A stretch of 64,000 bases of DNA from Nocardia pseudobrasiliensis NBRC 108224 (GCF_001613105.1 NZ_BDBS01000037.1:1-64000); one strand, 5' to 3'; numbered from the stretch's first letter, positions 51,974-59,862 are shown. Notes: generated from the sequence alone by a model not told the origin. Translations and numbers: made by a program.

Positions 51974-52381
51974 TCAGAACTTCAACCCGCCTTCCCGAGC
52001 GGCGTCCGCCAGGGCGGCGATGCGGCCGTGGTAGTCGTGGCCACCGCGGTCGAACACCACGGTCTCCACGCCGGCGGCCTTCGCGCGGGCGGCGATCAGC
52101 TCGCCGACCTTGGCGCCCTTGGCGCTCTTGTCGCCGTCGACGGCCCGCACATCGGCCTCGATCGAGGAGGCCGCGGCGAGGGTCTTGCCGACCGAGTCGT
52201 CGATGAGCTGGGCGTGCAGGTGCCGCGCGGAGCGGAACACGACCAGACGCGGGCGCTCGGAGGTACCGAGGACCTTCTTGCGCAGACGGAAGTGCCGGTG
52301 GCCCTTGGCAATACGACGACGAGTCGAGGCGTCCTTGCCGATCGGCTTACGCGCGGCCTTCTGAGTTTCGGTTTGTGCCAT
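51974..52381 (-). CDS. rplR: 50S ribosomal protein L18
   Basis: 135 residues; a basic N-terminus, then RPRLVVFRSARHLHAQLIDD and GGHDYHGRIAALADAAREGG, as expected for L18, the 5S rRNA-binding protein. It lies 3 nt downstream of rplF, in standard spc order. Confidence 0.98.
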   Translation of the reverse strand: MAQTETQKAARKPIGKDASTRRRIAKGHRHFRLRKKVLGTSERPRLVVFRSARHLHAQLIDDSVGKTLAAASSIEADVRAVDGDKSAKGAKVGELIAARAKAAGVETVVFDRGGHDYHGRIAALADAAREGGLKF

Positions 52382-52384
52382 GGC

Positions 52385-52924
52385 TTACTTACCCGTCTTT
52401 CCGACCTTGCGGCGAACGACTTCGCCTTCGTACCGGATGCCCTTGCCCTTGTACGGGTCGGGCTTGCGCAGGCCGTGGATGACCGCGGCGATCTGGCCGA
52501 CCTTCTGCTTGTCGATACCCGACACCGAGAACTTGGTGGGGGACTCGACCTTGAAGGTGATGCCCTCGGGGGCCTCGACCGGAACCGGGTGGCTGTAGCC
52601 CAGGGCGAACTCCAGGTTCGAACCCTTCGCCTGCACGCGGTAACCGACGCCGAAGATTTCCATCTTCTTCTCGTAGCCCTGGGTCACGCCTTGGATCATG
52701 TTGGCGATCAGGGTCCGGGTCAGGCCGTGCAGCGAGCGGTTCTCACGCTCGTCGTTCGGGCGAACGACCTCGATCTGGCCGTCCTCACCCTTGGCGACGG
52801 TGATCGGCTCGGCCACCACGTGCGACAGGGTGCCCTTGGAACCCTTGACCGACACGCTCTGGCCGTCGATGTTCACCTCGACGCCGGCGGGCACCGGAAT
52901 CGGCTTCTTGCCGATACGCGACAT
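52385..52924 (-). CDS. rplF: 50S ribosomal protein L6
   Basis: 179 residues; MSRIGKKPIPVPAGV at the N-terminus, GLTRTLIANMIQGVTQGYEK in the middle and the KPDPYKGKGIRYEGE signature near the C-terminus. Full length. It lies 14 nt after rpsH in the standard order. Confidence 0.98.
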   Translation of the reverse strand: MSRIGKKPIPVPAGVEVNIDGQSVSVKGSKGTLSHVVAEPITVAKGEDGQIEVVRPNDERENRSLHGLTRTLIANMIQGVTQGYEKKMEIFGVGYRVQAKGSNLEFALGYSHPVPVEAPEGITFKVESPTKFSVSGIDKQKVGQIAAVIHGLRKPDPYKGKGIRYEGEVVRRKVGKTGK

Positions 52925-52938
52925 TGCTCCTACCTCCC

Positions 52939-53337
52939 TTACCAGACGTAGGCGAGGACTTCCCCGCCTACACCTTGCTGCTTGGCCTGACGGTCGGTGA
53001 GCAGGCCCTGCGACGTGGAGATGATGGCCACGCCGAGGCCGCCCAGAACCTTGGGCAGGTTGGTGGATTTCGCGTACACCCGAAGACCGGGCTTGGACAC
53101 CCGGCGCACACCGGCGAGCGAACGCTCGCGGCTCTGTCCGTACTTCAGGTCGACGATCAGGGTCTTGCCGACGGTGGCGTCCTCGACGCGGTAGTCGGCG
53201 ATGTAGCCCTCACGCTTCAAGATCTCGGCGATATTCGCCTTGAGCTTGGAGTGCGGCGCTTTCACCTGATCGTGGTACGCCGAGTTGGCGTTGCGCAGAC
53301 GGGTCAAGAAGTCTGCAATCGGATCAGTCATGGTCAT
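52939..53337 (-). CDS. rpsH: 30S ribosomal protein S8
   Basis: 132 residues from the first ATG of MTMTDPIADFLTRL (53337); ATG at 53331 is an alternative. It carries the S8 signature near the C-terminus (ISTSQGLLTDRQAKQ). In most bacteria rpsH directly follows rpsN. Here it is the first gene of a separate transcript, about 4.7 kb from rpsZ, with its own promoter-like boxes and a leader of about 165 nt. Confidence 0.98.
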   Translation of the reverse strand: MTMTDPIADFLTRLRNANSAYHDQVKAPHSKLKANIAEILKREGYIADYRVEDATVGKTLIVDLKYGQSRERSLAGVRRVSKPGLRVYAKSTNLPKVLGGLGVAIISTSQGLLTDRQAKQQGVGGEVLAYVW

Positions 53338-53510
53338 GGGTAGACCACTCACCTTTCTCGCCGCGGTTCCCATGCAGCACCCGCATGTCTCGCGACACGC
53401 GAATCGTGGGCCTACAGCAATTCGGCTGGTCCAACCGGCTTTGGCCGATCGGTTGAGTGCACGTCACCGGGGCTCACGTGCGGACACAGAGCTCCCCAGG
53501 CAACCGCTCT

Positions 53511-53538
53511 AGTGTAGAGGCGCCGCCGAGCAGGGCAA
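53511..53538 (-). promoter_or_regulatory. Promoter for the rpsH-map half of the split spc operon
   Basis: On the minus strand TTGCCC (53538-53533), a 16-bp spacer and TACACT (53516-53511) form a SigA-like promoter about 175 bp upstream of rpsH. The following leader starts CGGTTGCCTG and continues much like the leader upstream of rplN. A small hairpin (CAACCG/CGGTTG, 53432-53455) lies within the leader. Confidence 0.65.
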
Positions 53539-53624
53539 AATCGGGACCGCCCCTGATCACGCAGGTGGGCCTAAGGTGTGATGCACGCGACGGCCGACCC
53601 CCGGCCGCGGAGAGGAGACCAGCG

Positions 53625-54026
53625 GTGCGTCCGGCGGTATTCGTATTCTCTGCACTCGCGGCCTGGGCGACGACCTCGGCCTGCGCAAGCGACAACCCTC
53701 CCGCACCCCACCCCGCGGCCGCCTCCCAGACCACCCCCGCAGCGGACGCGCCGGAAAAACTGACCGTCCAAGCCGGAACGGGCACCGAACGCTTCCCGGT
53801 CCCCGGAGTAGCCGTCCGCATCACCTCGTGCGCGAACGACACCGAACTGGCTACGATCACCACCGGCCGCGACGGCAACGCCACCCAACCGGTCGCGGCG
53901 GGCTGCTACCGCGCGACGGTGACGACGGTCCCCTCGGGGTGCCAGGCCGACGAGGTGGCAAGCGATACGGCGGATGTGAAGCCGGGCGAACCGGCCACGG
54001 TGCGTTTCCTGATCCATTGCGCCTAG
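53625..54026 (+). CDS. Small putative lipoprotein, function unknown
   Basis: 133 residues from GTG at 53625 with AGGAG upstream. The N-terminus has a short hydrophobic core (VFVFSALAAWATTSAC) that could be a lipoprotein signal, although TSAC is a weak lipobox. The mature part has a Pro/Ala-rich spacer, then a beta-sandwich-like domain (VPGVAVRITSCA, ATITTGRDGNATQPV, CYRATVTTVP) resembling a CnaB or transthyretin-like fold (low-confidence impression). Four Cys may form disulfides. It is divergent from rpsH and precedes a Uma2 gene by 20 bp, within the island that splits the spc operon. Confidence 0.6.
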   Translation: MRPAVFVFSALAAWATTSACASDNPPAPHPAAASQTTPAADAPEKLTVQAGTGTERFPVPGVAVRITSCANDTELATITTGRDGNATQPVAAGCYRATVTTVPSGCQADEVASDTADVKPGEPATVRFLIHCA

Positions 54027-54046
54027 GACGCGCCTACGATGACACC

Positions 54047-54700
54047 ATGTCGAGTCCAGCCGCGGAGCGGCCCGACCTCCCGGAATATATGACCTGGGAG
54101 CAGCTCGAGCAGTTGCCCGAAGAGGTCGCCGGGCAGATCGAGCTGTGGAACGGTCGAGTGGTCTGGGTTCGCCGCGGACCGGCCGAACATCAGGAATTCA
54201 CCAATTTGATGTGGAGCGGCCTGCGTCGCTGTGCTCGTGCGGAGATGGCGCGGACTCCGGAGCACTGCTGGCGGGTTCACACGGAAACGAATGTGTTTCT
54301 CGGCAGGTCGGGGAAGAACGATTTCGTGACGCCGGACTTCCTCGTCCACCGCTGCCTCCCCCAGCCGTACCAGGACGTCCGCGCCGACGACGTCCTCCTG
54401 GCCGGCGAAGTGCTGTCTCCGTCGAACACTCAAACCGACATCGACGAAAAGAAGGCGCGTTACGCCACGGCAGGCATCCCCTGGTACTGGGAGGTGACAC
54501 TCGAACGTGGGCGAAGTGCGATAGCCATGGTCCGCGCCTACGCTCTGGAAACCGACCACGGCAAACTCCCCCCCGGCGTCCATCCCCTGTATCCCGCCAA
54601 CTACCTGCTGACCGGCAAGTGGACACCGAAGAGTTCCGACGCGATCGTGGCCGCGCTACCCTTCCCGATCCACATCCCGTGGACCGATCTCGAGTTCTGA
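54047..54700 (+). CDS. Uma2 family endonuclease
   Basis: 217 residues from ATG at 54047. It has the Uma2 pattern of the PD-(D/E)XK superfamily: MTWEQLEQLPEE near the start, TPDFLVHR (Asp), LAGEVLSPSNTQTDIDEKK (Glu and Lys) and YATAGIPWYWEV. Uma2 proteins are abundant in actinobacteria and cyanobacteria, often next to mobile DNA; their biological role is unclear. Full length. It is probably co-transcribed with the lipoprotein gene just upstream. Confidence 0.88.
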   Translation: MSSPAAERPDLPEYMTWEQLEQLPEEVAGQIELWNGRVVWVRRGPAEHQEFTNLMWSGLRRCARAEMARTPEHCWRVHTETNVFLGRSGKNDFVTPDFLVHRCLPQPYQDVRADDVLLAGEVLSPSNTQTDIDEKKARYATAGIPWYWEVTLERGRSAIAMVRAYALETDHGKLPPGVHPLYPANYLLTGKWTPKSSDAIVAALPFPIHIPWTDLEF

Positions 54701-55062
54701 CCTGCCCGGGCTGACACCGCTAGGCTCCCACCGACCGATGCACCACACAATCGGCCGAACCGTCGAAGACCACCAGCGCCTCGGTGAACGATCTGCCCTT
54801 TGTTCACCCGCACCGTCGACGGAGGCTTGGATCCACTACTGACCGTGGTACCGATCTGAGGTGACGCCACGAGCACCCGAATTCAACGAGTCACGCCGCC
54901 GATCCGACCGTCGTCGAGGAGCCGACAACTTCGGGCGTGCCGGACGCTCTCGCCTCAGCGAACATCAAGCGCCGCAATGACTTCCGACAGCAACGGTACT
55001 GGCACCGAAGTACGCCGAGGACAAGCGCCTGGCGACGCCGTGAAGCCGGGACTGCTGCAAGA
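54701..55062. other. Intergenic DNA between Uma2 gene and IS3 remnant, no supported gene
   Basis: I see no reading frame with a ribosome-binding site or a recognisable family. A short antisense frame (54601-54876) overlaps the Uma2 gene and looks random. TGAAAGTTTCGGTCAC from 55068 may be the outer end of the neighbouring IS3 remnant, since many IS3 ends begin with TGA, but I cannot find the matching end. Confidence 0.4.
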
Positions 55063-55537
55063 TCAAGTGAAAGTTTCGGTCACGCGGCCTGACTGGCCGG
55101 TGAGGTCGGGATGGATTCGTATTAGACCGGCGTCAAACGGCCGAGGGCGGGTTTGACGGCGGCGGCGATAGATCCCCTCGATCCAGGTGACGATCGAGAT
55201 GCGCAATTCCTCACGGCTGCACCAGGATCGGCGGTCGAGGACGTTCTTCTGCTGCAGCGCGAAGAAACTCTCCATGGCCTCTTTGTCACCAGCCGTGCCG
55301 ACACGGCCCATCGACCCGGCCACGCGGTGACGACCCCAGGAGCGTACGAACTTTCGGCTTTGAAATTGCGACCCCCGATCGGTGTGCAGAATGCAGTCGG
55401 CCACCTCGCCGCGGCGCACACGCATTGTTGAGAGCACGGTCAGCGAGCGCCGATTTCATCCGGGAATCGATGGAGTAGCCGACAATCCGGTTGGAATAGA
55501 CGTCCTTGACCGCGCGGATGTAGAGCTTGCCGACAGT
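55063..55537 (-). pseudogene. IS3-family transposase (OrfB) C-terminal remnant, frameshifted
   Basis: On the minus strand, KLYIRAVKDVYSNRIVGYSI is followed, after a shift near 55437, by CILHTDRGSQFQSRKF, GSMGRVGTAGDKEAMESFFA and a final Arg-rich helix. These are the DDE integrase motifs of IS3 OrfB. A further shift near the end separates ALGRLTPV from the preceding frame. Only the C-terminal half is left, OrfA is missing, and the 5' side joins a WXG100 fragment directly. It is a dead insertion-sequence remnant. Confidence 0.85.
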
Positions 55538-55636
55538 GCCGTCCGGAGGATGTCGGCGAGGTCGTAGGCGTATTTGCCCAGAGCCGACACCCCGTCGGGA
55601 ACGACGACGAGCTCTGGGCTCCCCCTAGTCTCACCC
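55538..55636 (-). pseudogene. 5' fragment of a WXG100 gene, paralogue of the gene at 57681
   Basis: About 35 codons (GSPELVVVPDGVSALGKYAY, then DLADILRTAL) are close to the start of the intact WXG100 protein at 57681 (GSPELVVVPDDVQAVGQYVY). The similarity extends upstream through the ATG to CCTTCGGGC in the ribosome-binding region. One extra base after the ATG shifts the frame. The fragment then runs into the IS3 remnant, which replaced the rest of the gene. Confidence 0.8.
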
Positions 55637-55700
55637 CATGCCCGAAGGTGATATTCCCCTGCGAACGGGGATCGAGGTCGGGAGTTCGCCGATCGCCGGT

Positions 55701-55997
55701 TCAGTCGCCGCTGAACCAGAGGTAGCCCTGTATGCGAATGGCCTGCTCCGCGGCTGCTCGGAGGGCATCGAACATCTCCGACTCATCGTCGTTCTTCGGC
55801 GTCATACCCGCCAGCTCCTCCAGGAAGAATTTGAGCTGGTAGGAGTTGAACATCGTATCCGCGTATTTGTGGATGCCTCGCATCATCGATCCCAGAGGAG
55901 CATCCAGAACCGAATCGGAAAGCCACTGCGCGAGTGGGCCGGTGATGGTTTCGACCTCTTTGTGGTTGATGGCCTGAACTACGACTGCGATGCCCAA
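55701..55997 (-). CDS. Candidate immunity protein of the EndoU-like toxin
   Basis: 98 residues, acidic and helical (VETITGPLAQWLSDSVLDAP, FFLEELAGMTPKNDDESEMF, RAAAEQAIRIQGYLWFSGD). No known immunity family is recognised. The TTG start at 55997 has a strong AGGAGGATCC upstream. It begins 8 nt after the stop of the toxin gene in the same direction, the standard place for an immunity gene in toxin operons. Function is inferred from position and size only. It is the last intact gene of the four-gene unit. Confidence 0.65.
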   Translation of the reverse strand: MGIAVVVQAINHKEVETITGPLAQWLSDSVLDAPLGSMMRGIHKYADTMFNSYQLKFFLEELAGMTPKNDDESEMFDALRAAAEQAIRIQGYLWFSGD

Positions 55998-56005
55998 GGA
56001 TCCTC

Positions 56006-57382
56006 CTAGATCGGATACATGTTGATGATGGTCCCCCAGCGGTCGGTGATCACCTTGTACCGCCGTGTCGGTTGTCCACCGTTGTCCGGTGATCGGTTGC
56101 CGATATCCCGACCAGCGTCGACCTCACGTTCGTAATTCCCGTAGTCGTTGGGCCCTCGGGCCTCGACTTCCCGGGCTGCCTCGGCCAGTGCTTCGAGATC
56201 CGTGCCCTTCGCGAATGTGCTCTTGTCCGACGTGGCTTCCGGCCCGCCCTCGACGTGCCTGCGTCTGATGTAGTCCTCGGACTCGTCGGTGAAGTCCTCC
56301 AGCGGAATACCGGGCGCCGGAGTCAAATCCTCATACTTGGTCGCCACCGTCATCACCCCGTCGGCAGCGACAATGACCTTCATCGCGATGATCGAGGCGA
56401 GATTGTTGATCGCCTTCTCGAGGTCGATCGAGGGCACCGCGTGGAAAGCGTCGACGATGCCGACCGCGCCGGCGGCCAGTGACGTGAGCCCGATGACCCG
56501 GACCATCTGGCTCGCACGATAGGACGCCTGGATCGCACTGATCGTGGCCAGAACGTCCGCGTCGATCGCCGCTGCGGCCGCCACGGCCGAGGTGCCCAGG
56601 CTGAACAATGCCAGCGCCCCGCCCAGTACCGCCGTGACCGCGATCGACAGCTCCAAAGTATTGATGGTGCTGGAGGTTTCGCTACCCAGCGCCACCGTCG
56701 CGTCGTGATACTCCTGCACCGGGGCGGCCATTTTCTGGCCCGCCGTCGCCACGGTGTCAGCGCCGGTTTTCAGGGTTGCGAAATGGTCCTGGAGCAGTTG
56801 CCTGTTGGTGGCGTCGTCCATGCCGTCGAACAGGGCGGAGATCGTCGCGATCCGTCCCGCCGCCCCGACAACCGATTCGTGGTTGGCGAAGGTGTTCCAC
56901 GTGGTATGCGCCTTGTCCAGTTTGGACCGGTCGCCGTTGGGGAGTTTGCCGAAGGCGGCGAGGACCTTGGCGATGAGCTTGTCGAAGAATTCCTTGACGC
57001 CGCCGTGGTCGTGATCGAAGCCGATTCCGTTGTCGCCCACCGAACTCGGTATCGAGACCTTGTACTCGCCGACCTGGCTGGTATTCGGGCGCGGCGGGGG
57101 CGGATCGCTCTTGTTGGCGATGCCGTAGTTGTAACCCATCGCGTACAGCACGGCACCGTAATTGGTCAGGGCGTTGGCCAGACTCGAACAGACCTGCATC
57201 GTCTGCTGCGCGGATTTGTCGTACGCCTCGCCCCACTGCCGGCAGCCCGGCGCGTCCCCGGCCATGCCCACGCATTCGCCCTTGACCGCCTCGTGCACCG
57301 GCTTGTCCGCGCGCCGCAGTTCATCGGCGAGATCCTGGCACTTCTTGGCCGCGTCGTAGTACACCTGCCAGTCGACGATCAC
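56006..57382 (-). CDS. WXG100-operon toxin with C-terminal EndoU-like nuclease domain
   Basis: 458 residues from GTG at 57382, overlapping the upstream stop by four bases (GTGA). The first 100 residues are helical with four Cys (KKCQDL, GECVG, PGCRQW, QVCSSL) and resemble the helical N-terminus of ESX-associated effectors. A hydrophobic region lies near residues 235-325. The last 90 residues have YIRRRHVEGGPEATSDKSTF, a spaced helix, and a final RRYKVITDRWGTIINMYPI. The pattern His-x-x-Gly-Gly, Lys-Ser-x-Phe and a terminal Gly-x-Ile-x-x-x-Tyr-Pro matches EndoU/BECR-type RNase toxins as I know them. It is probably a contact-dependent RNase exported with the two WXG100 proteins. Other BECR families cannot be excluded. 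Confidence 0.75.
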   Translation of the reverse strand: MIVDWQVYYDAAKKCQDLADELRRADKPVHEAVKGECVGMAGDAPGCRQWGEAYDKSAQQTMQVCSSLANALTNYGAVLYAMGYNYGIANKSDPPPPRPNTSQVGEYKVSIPSSVGDNGIGFDHDHGGVKEFFDKLIAKVLAAFGKLPNGDRSKLDKAHTTWNTFANHESVVGAAGRIATISALFDGMDDATNRQLLQDHFATLKTGADTVATAGQKMAAPVQEYHDATVALGSETSSTINTLELSIAVTAVLGGALALFSLGTSAVAAAAAIDADVLATISAIQASYRASQMVRVIGLTSLAAGAVGIVDAFHAVPSIDLEKAINNLASIIAMKVIVAADGVMTVATKYEDLTPAPGIPLEDFTDESEDYIRRRHVEGGPEATSDKSTFAKGTDLEALAEAAREVEARGPNDYGNYEREVDAGRDIGNRSPDNGGQPTRRYKVITDRWGTIINMYPI

Positions 57383-57684
57383 GGCTGGCCCGATTGCAGC
57401 ATTCGTCGATTCACATCGATGGCCGAGGTGTAGCGCCCGTGCGCCTGCTGCGCCGCCTCGCTCATATCGGCGATCCCCTGGGCGAATTCGCGTGCGGCGG
57501 CGAGCCATTGGGCGTGAGCGTCGGCGTAGGCGGTGGCCGCCGCAGATTCCCAGCTGCCGCTGTGCAGGGCCTTGACCTTGTCGTCGAGGCCGTCCAAATG
57601 CTCGGAGACGAAGGCGGACAGGGCATTCAGCCGGGATACGACTCGATCCAACTCATCGAGATCGACCTTGAATTCGGAGCTCAT
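57379..57684 (-). CDS. WXG100-like protein (EsxB-type partner)
   Basis: 101 residues from ATG at 57684, overlapping the stop of the previous gene (ATGA). A helical hairpin with SGSWESAAATAYADAHAQWL (near residue 43) carries a WES turn in place of WxG, followed by AAREFAQGIADMSEAAQQAH. ESX dimers often pair one protein with a canonical WxG with one that lacks it. It is likely to form the secreted heterodimer with the product at 57681 and is coupled to the toxin gene by a GTGA overlap. Confidence 0.85.
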   Translation of the reverse strand: MSSEFKVDLDELDRVVSRLNALSAFVSEHLDGLDDKVKALHSGSWESAAATAYADAHAQWLAAAREFAQGIADMSEAAQQAHGRYTSAIDVNRRMLQSGQP

Positions 57685-58004
57685 GACATATCCAGGGTGC
57701 CGACCGACTCGGCACTGTCCGAATCGGTTTTGCGGTAGTTGGCGGCGGTGACGCCCAGCTTCTCGGCCAGGGAAGTCAGGGCCTGCATCAGCTGGCTGCC
57801 ACCGTCGTGGGTTTCGCTCCAACCCGTGCCGAACTCGTCGGCCGCATCGCCGGTCCAGCCGGATGTGAGCAGCGAATCAACTTCACGAGCGGCGGAGTCG
57901 AGTGCCTGCTTCATCGTGTCGGCGATGTTGTATACATACTGGCCGACCGCTTGGACGTCGTCGGGAACGACAACGAGCTCTGGACTCCCCCCACTGTCAC
58001 TCAT
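57681..58004 (-). CDS. WXG100 family protein (EsxA-type)
   Basis: 107 residues; helix, SGWTGDAADEFGTGWSE turn with a canonical WTG, then a second long helix. It heads the operon WXG100-WXG100-toxin-immunity. The ATG at 58004 is preceded by CCTTCGGGC. A decayed second copy of its 5' end is at 55538-55636. An SDSAESVGTL tail closes the protein; no clear YxxxD/E is present. Confidence 0.9.
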   Translation of the reverse strand: MSDSGGSPELVVVPDDVQAVGQYVYNIADTMKQALDSAAREVDSLLTSGWTGDAADEFGTGWSETHDGGSQLMQALTSLAEKLGVTAANYRKTDSDSAESVGTLDMS

Positions 58005-58039
58005 GCCCGAAGGCTACTGACACCCCCACAACGACGGCA

Positions 58040-58067
58040 ACCCGGCACAGCCGAAGCTGTACCGGGT
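58040..58067 (-). terminator. Hairpin between rpsZ and the toxin operon
   Basis: ACCCGG-C-ACAGC, a CGAA loop, then GCTGT-A-CCGGGT make an 11-bp stem with one internal mismatch. It lies about 20 bp downstream of the rpsZ stop in the direction of transcription. The run after it is G/T-rich rather than a true U tract, so termination is likely but not certain. It would isolate the ribosomal genes from the toxin unit. Confidence 0.6.
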
Positions 58068-58086
58068 CACCGACTGATGCGTCGAC

Positions 58087-58272
58087 TTACCAGCTAGCCT
58101 TGTGCACGCCCGGCAGCTCACCCCGGTGAGCCATCTCCCGCAGGCACACGCGGCACAGCCCGAACTTGCGGTACACCGCGTGCGGGCGGCCGCAGCGCTG
58201 GCAGCGGGTGTAGGCGCGAACCGCGAACTTCGGCTTCGCGTTGGCCTTGTTGATCAGAGCCTTCTTAGCCAT
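58087..58272 (-). CDS. rpsZ: 30S ribosomal protein S14, zinc (type Z)
   Basis: 61 residues with CQRC (24-27) and CRVC (40-43), the four-Cys zinc site of the short S14 form. It directly follows rplE, the expected position of the housekeeping copy (rpsN1 in mycobacteria). In most genomes rpsH comes next; here the ribosomal run is interrupted and a toxin operon follows. Confidence 0.97.
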   Translation of the reverse strand: MAKKALINKANAKPKFAVRAYTRCQRCGRPHAVYRKFGLCRVCLREMAHRGELPGVHKASW

Positions 58273-58274
58273 GC

Positions 58275-58847
58275 TCAGTTCTCCTTGAACGGGAAGCCGA
58301 GGTGACGCAGCAGGGCGCGGCCCTCTTCGTCGTTGGTCGCCGTGGTCACGACGGTGATGTCCATACCGCGCGGACGATCGATCTTGTCCACGTCGATCTC
58401 GTGGAACATCGACTGCTCGGACAGGCCGAACGTGTAGTTGCCATTGCCGTCGAACTGCTTCGGCGACAGGCCGCGGAAGTCGCGGATACGCGGGAGGGCG
58501 ATGGACACCAGGCGGTCCAGGAACTCCCACATGCGGTCGCCACGCAGGGTGACGCGGGCGCCGATCGGCATGCCCTCACGCAGCTTGAACTGCGCGATGG
58601 ACTTGCGGGCCTTACGGATCTCCGGCTTCTGACCGGTGATCAGGGCCAGGTCGGCCACGGCGCCGTTGATCAGCTTCGCGTCACGGGCGGCGTCGCCGAC
58701 ACCCATGTTCACGACGACCTTCACCACGCCCGGGATCTGCATCACGTTGGCGTAGTTGAATTCGCTGTTCAGCGCGTCCTTGATCTCCGCGCGGTAGCGC
58801 AGCTTCAGACGCGGCTGGATCTTCTCGGAGTTTTCCACGGTGGTCAT
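58275..58847 (-). CDS. rplE: 50S ribosomal protein L5
   Basis: 190 residues; the block VMQIPGVVKVVVNMGVGDA and GRALLRHLGFPF at the C-terminus are L5 marks. It binds 5S rRNA in the central protuberance. It overlaps the last base of rplX and is followed by rpsZ after two bases. Confidence 0.98.
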   Translation of the reverse strand: MTTVENSEKIQPRLKLRYRAEIKDALNSEFNYANVMQIPGVVKVVVNMGVGDAARDAKLINGAVADLALITGQKPEIRKARKSIAQFKLREGMPIGARVTLRGDRMWEFLDRLVSIALPRIRDFRGLSPKQFDGNGNYTFGLSEQSMFHEIDVDKIDRPRGMDITVVTTATNDEEGRALLRHLGFPFKEN

Positions 58848-59161
58848 CAGATGTCCTTCCCGTTACGACGGGAGATACGCACCCGCTTGCCGTTCTCGTC
58901 GGTGCGGTAACCCACGCGGGTCGGCTTGCCGTCGGAGTCGACAACCATCACGTTCGAGACGTGGATGGGCGCTTCCTGGGTCACGATGCCGCCCGAGCTG
59001 GCGCCACGCTGGTTCGCGGAGTTCGCGACATGCTTCTTGATGCGGTTGACGCCCTCGACCAGGACCTTCTCGGTCTGCGGGTAGGCCTGGATGACCTTGC
59101 CCTTGGCGCCCTTGTCCTTACCGGACACGACGATCACGGTGTCGCCCTTGTGCACCTTCAT
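58847..59161 (-). CDS. rplX: 50S ribosomal protein L24
   Basis: 104 residues; the KOW motif lies at the start (MKVHKGDTVIVVSGKDKGAK) and GVNRIKKHVANSANQRGASS follows, typical of L24, an assembly initiator on 23S rRNA. It lies between rplN and rplE as usual. Confidence 0.98.
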   Translation of the reverse strand: MKVHKGDTVIVVSGKDKGAKGKVIQAYPQTEKVLVEGVNRIKKHVANSANQRGASSGGIVTQEAPIHVSNVMVVDSDGKPTRVGYRTDENGKRVRISRRNGKDI

Positions 59162-59162
59162 G

Positions 59163-59531
59163 TCAGAGCACCTCCGGGGCCAGCGAAACGATCTTCATGA
59201 AACGCTTGTCGCGCAGCTCACGGCCGACGGGGCCGAAGATGCGGGTGCCACGCGGATCGTTGTCCGCCTTGATCAGCACCGCGGCGTTCTCGTCGAAACG
59301 GATGTAGCTGCCATCCGGACGGCGGCGCTCCTTGGTGGTGCGCACGACGACGGCCTTGACGACATCGCCCTTCTTGACGTTGCCGCCGGGGATGGCGTCC
59401 TTCACGGTGGCGACGATCACGTCGCCGATACCGGCATAGCGACGCGACGAACCGCCGAGCACGCGGATGCAGAGGATCTCCTTGGCACCCGTGTTGTCGG
59501 CGACGCGCAGTCGCGACTCTTGCTGAATCAC
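59163..59531 (-). CDS. rplN: 50S ribosomal protein L14
   Basis: 122 residues from GTG at 59531 with AGGAGGAG upstream; IQQESRLRVADNTGAKEIL, GGNVKKGDVVKAVVVRT and FGPVGRELRDKRFMKIVSLA are L14 signatures. It is the first gene of this half operon. The S10-operon genes (rpmC, rpsQ) that precede it in many bacteria are not adjacent; a peptidase gene is divergent instead. Confidence 0.98.
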   Translation of the reverse strand: MIQQESRLRVADNTGAKEILCIRVLGGSSRRYAGIGDVIVATVKDAIPGGNVKKGDVVKAVVVRTTKERRRPDGSYIRFDENAAVLIKADNDPRGTRIFGPVGRELRDKRFMKIVSLAPEVL

Positions 59532-59703
59532 TTCAGCTCTCCTCCTGGACCTGGACGATATGCACGCCGGATTACCGACCCGACGGGCATGGTCAGTTGC
59601 CCTCCGAACGCGCGCCTGCCAGCGGTTTTGCTTGATCCGAGGATCGACCACTGGGGGTTCACGGCCTGAGTGCGGGCACAGCTGTCCCGCAGGCAACCGG
59701 TTC

Positions 59704-59732
59704 AGTGTAGCGAAGGGCCAGGTCGTACCCAA
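59704..59732 (-). promoter_or_regulatory. Promoter for the rplN-rpsZ half of the split spc operon
   Basis: On the minus strand TTGGGT (59732-59727), a 17-bp spacer and TACACT (59709-59704) form a SigA-like promoter about 175 bp upstream of rplN. The first 45 bases downstream resemble those after the rpsH promoter (CGGTTGCCTG, then GCTGTG and CCGCAC). Confidence 0.7.
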
Positions 59733-59862
59733 ATCGGGCCGGGCGGCCGACGACCAGGGAGCGGGCGTCGCGTTAATTCAGCCGTTCCTCAGCCGATTGC
59801 ATTAGCCTCAGGCCAACAGTATGGCCGAACAAGATCATCAAGCCGTCGGGAAGAGGTTGTCT

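Noticed and set aside
54601..54876. Short minus-strand frame between the Uma2 gene and the IS3 remnant
   Set aside because: Overlaps the Uma2 coding end, no ribosome-binding site and no family resemblance.
55068..55090. Possible terminal inverted repeat of the IS3 remnant
   Set aside because: Starts with TGA as many IS3 ends do, but no partner end or target duplication was found, so it is not listed as a mobile element boundary.
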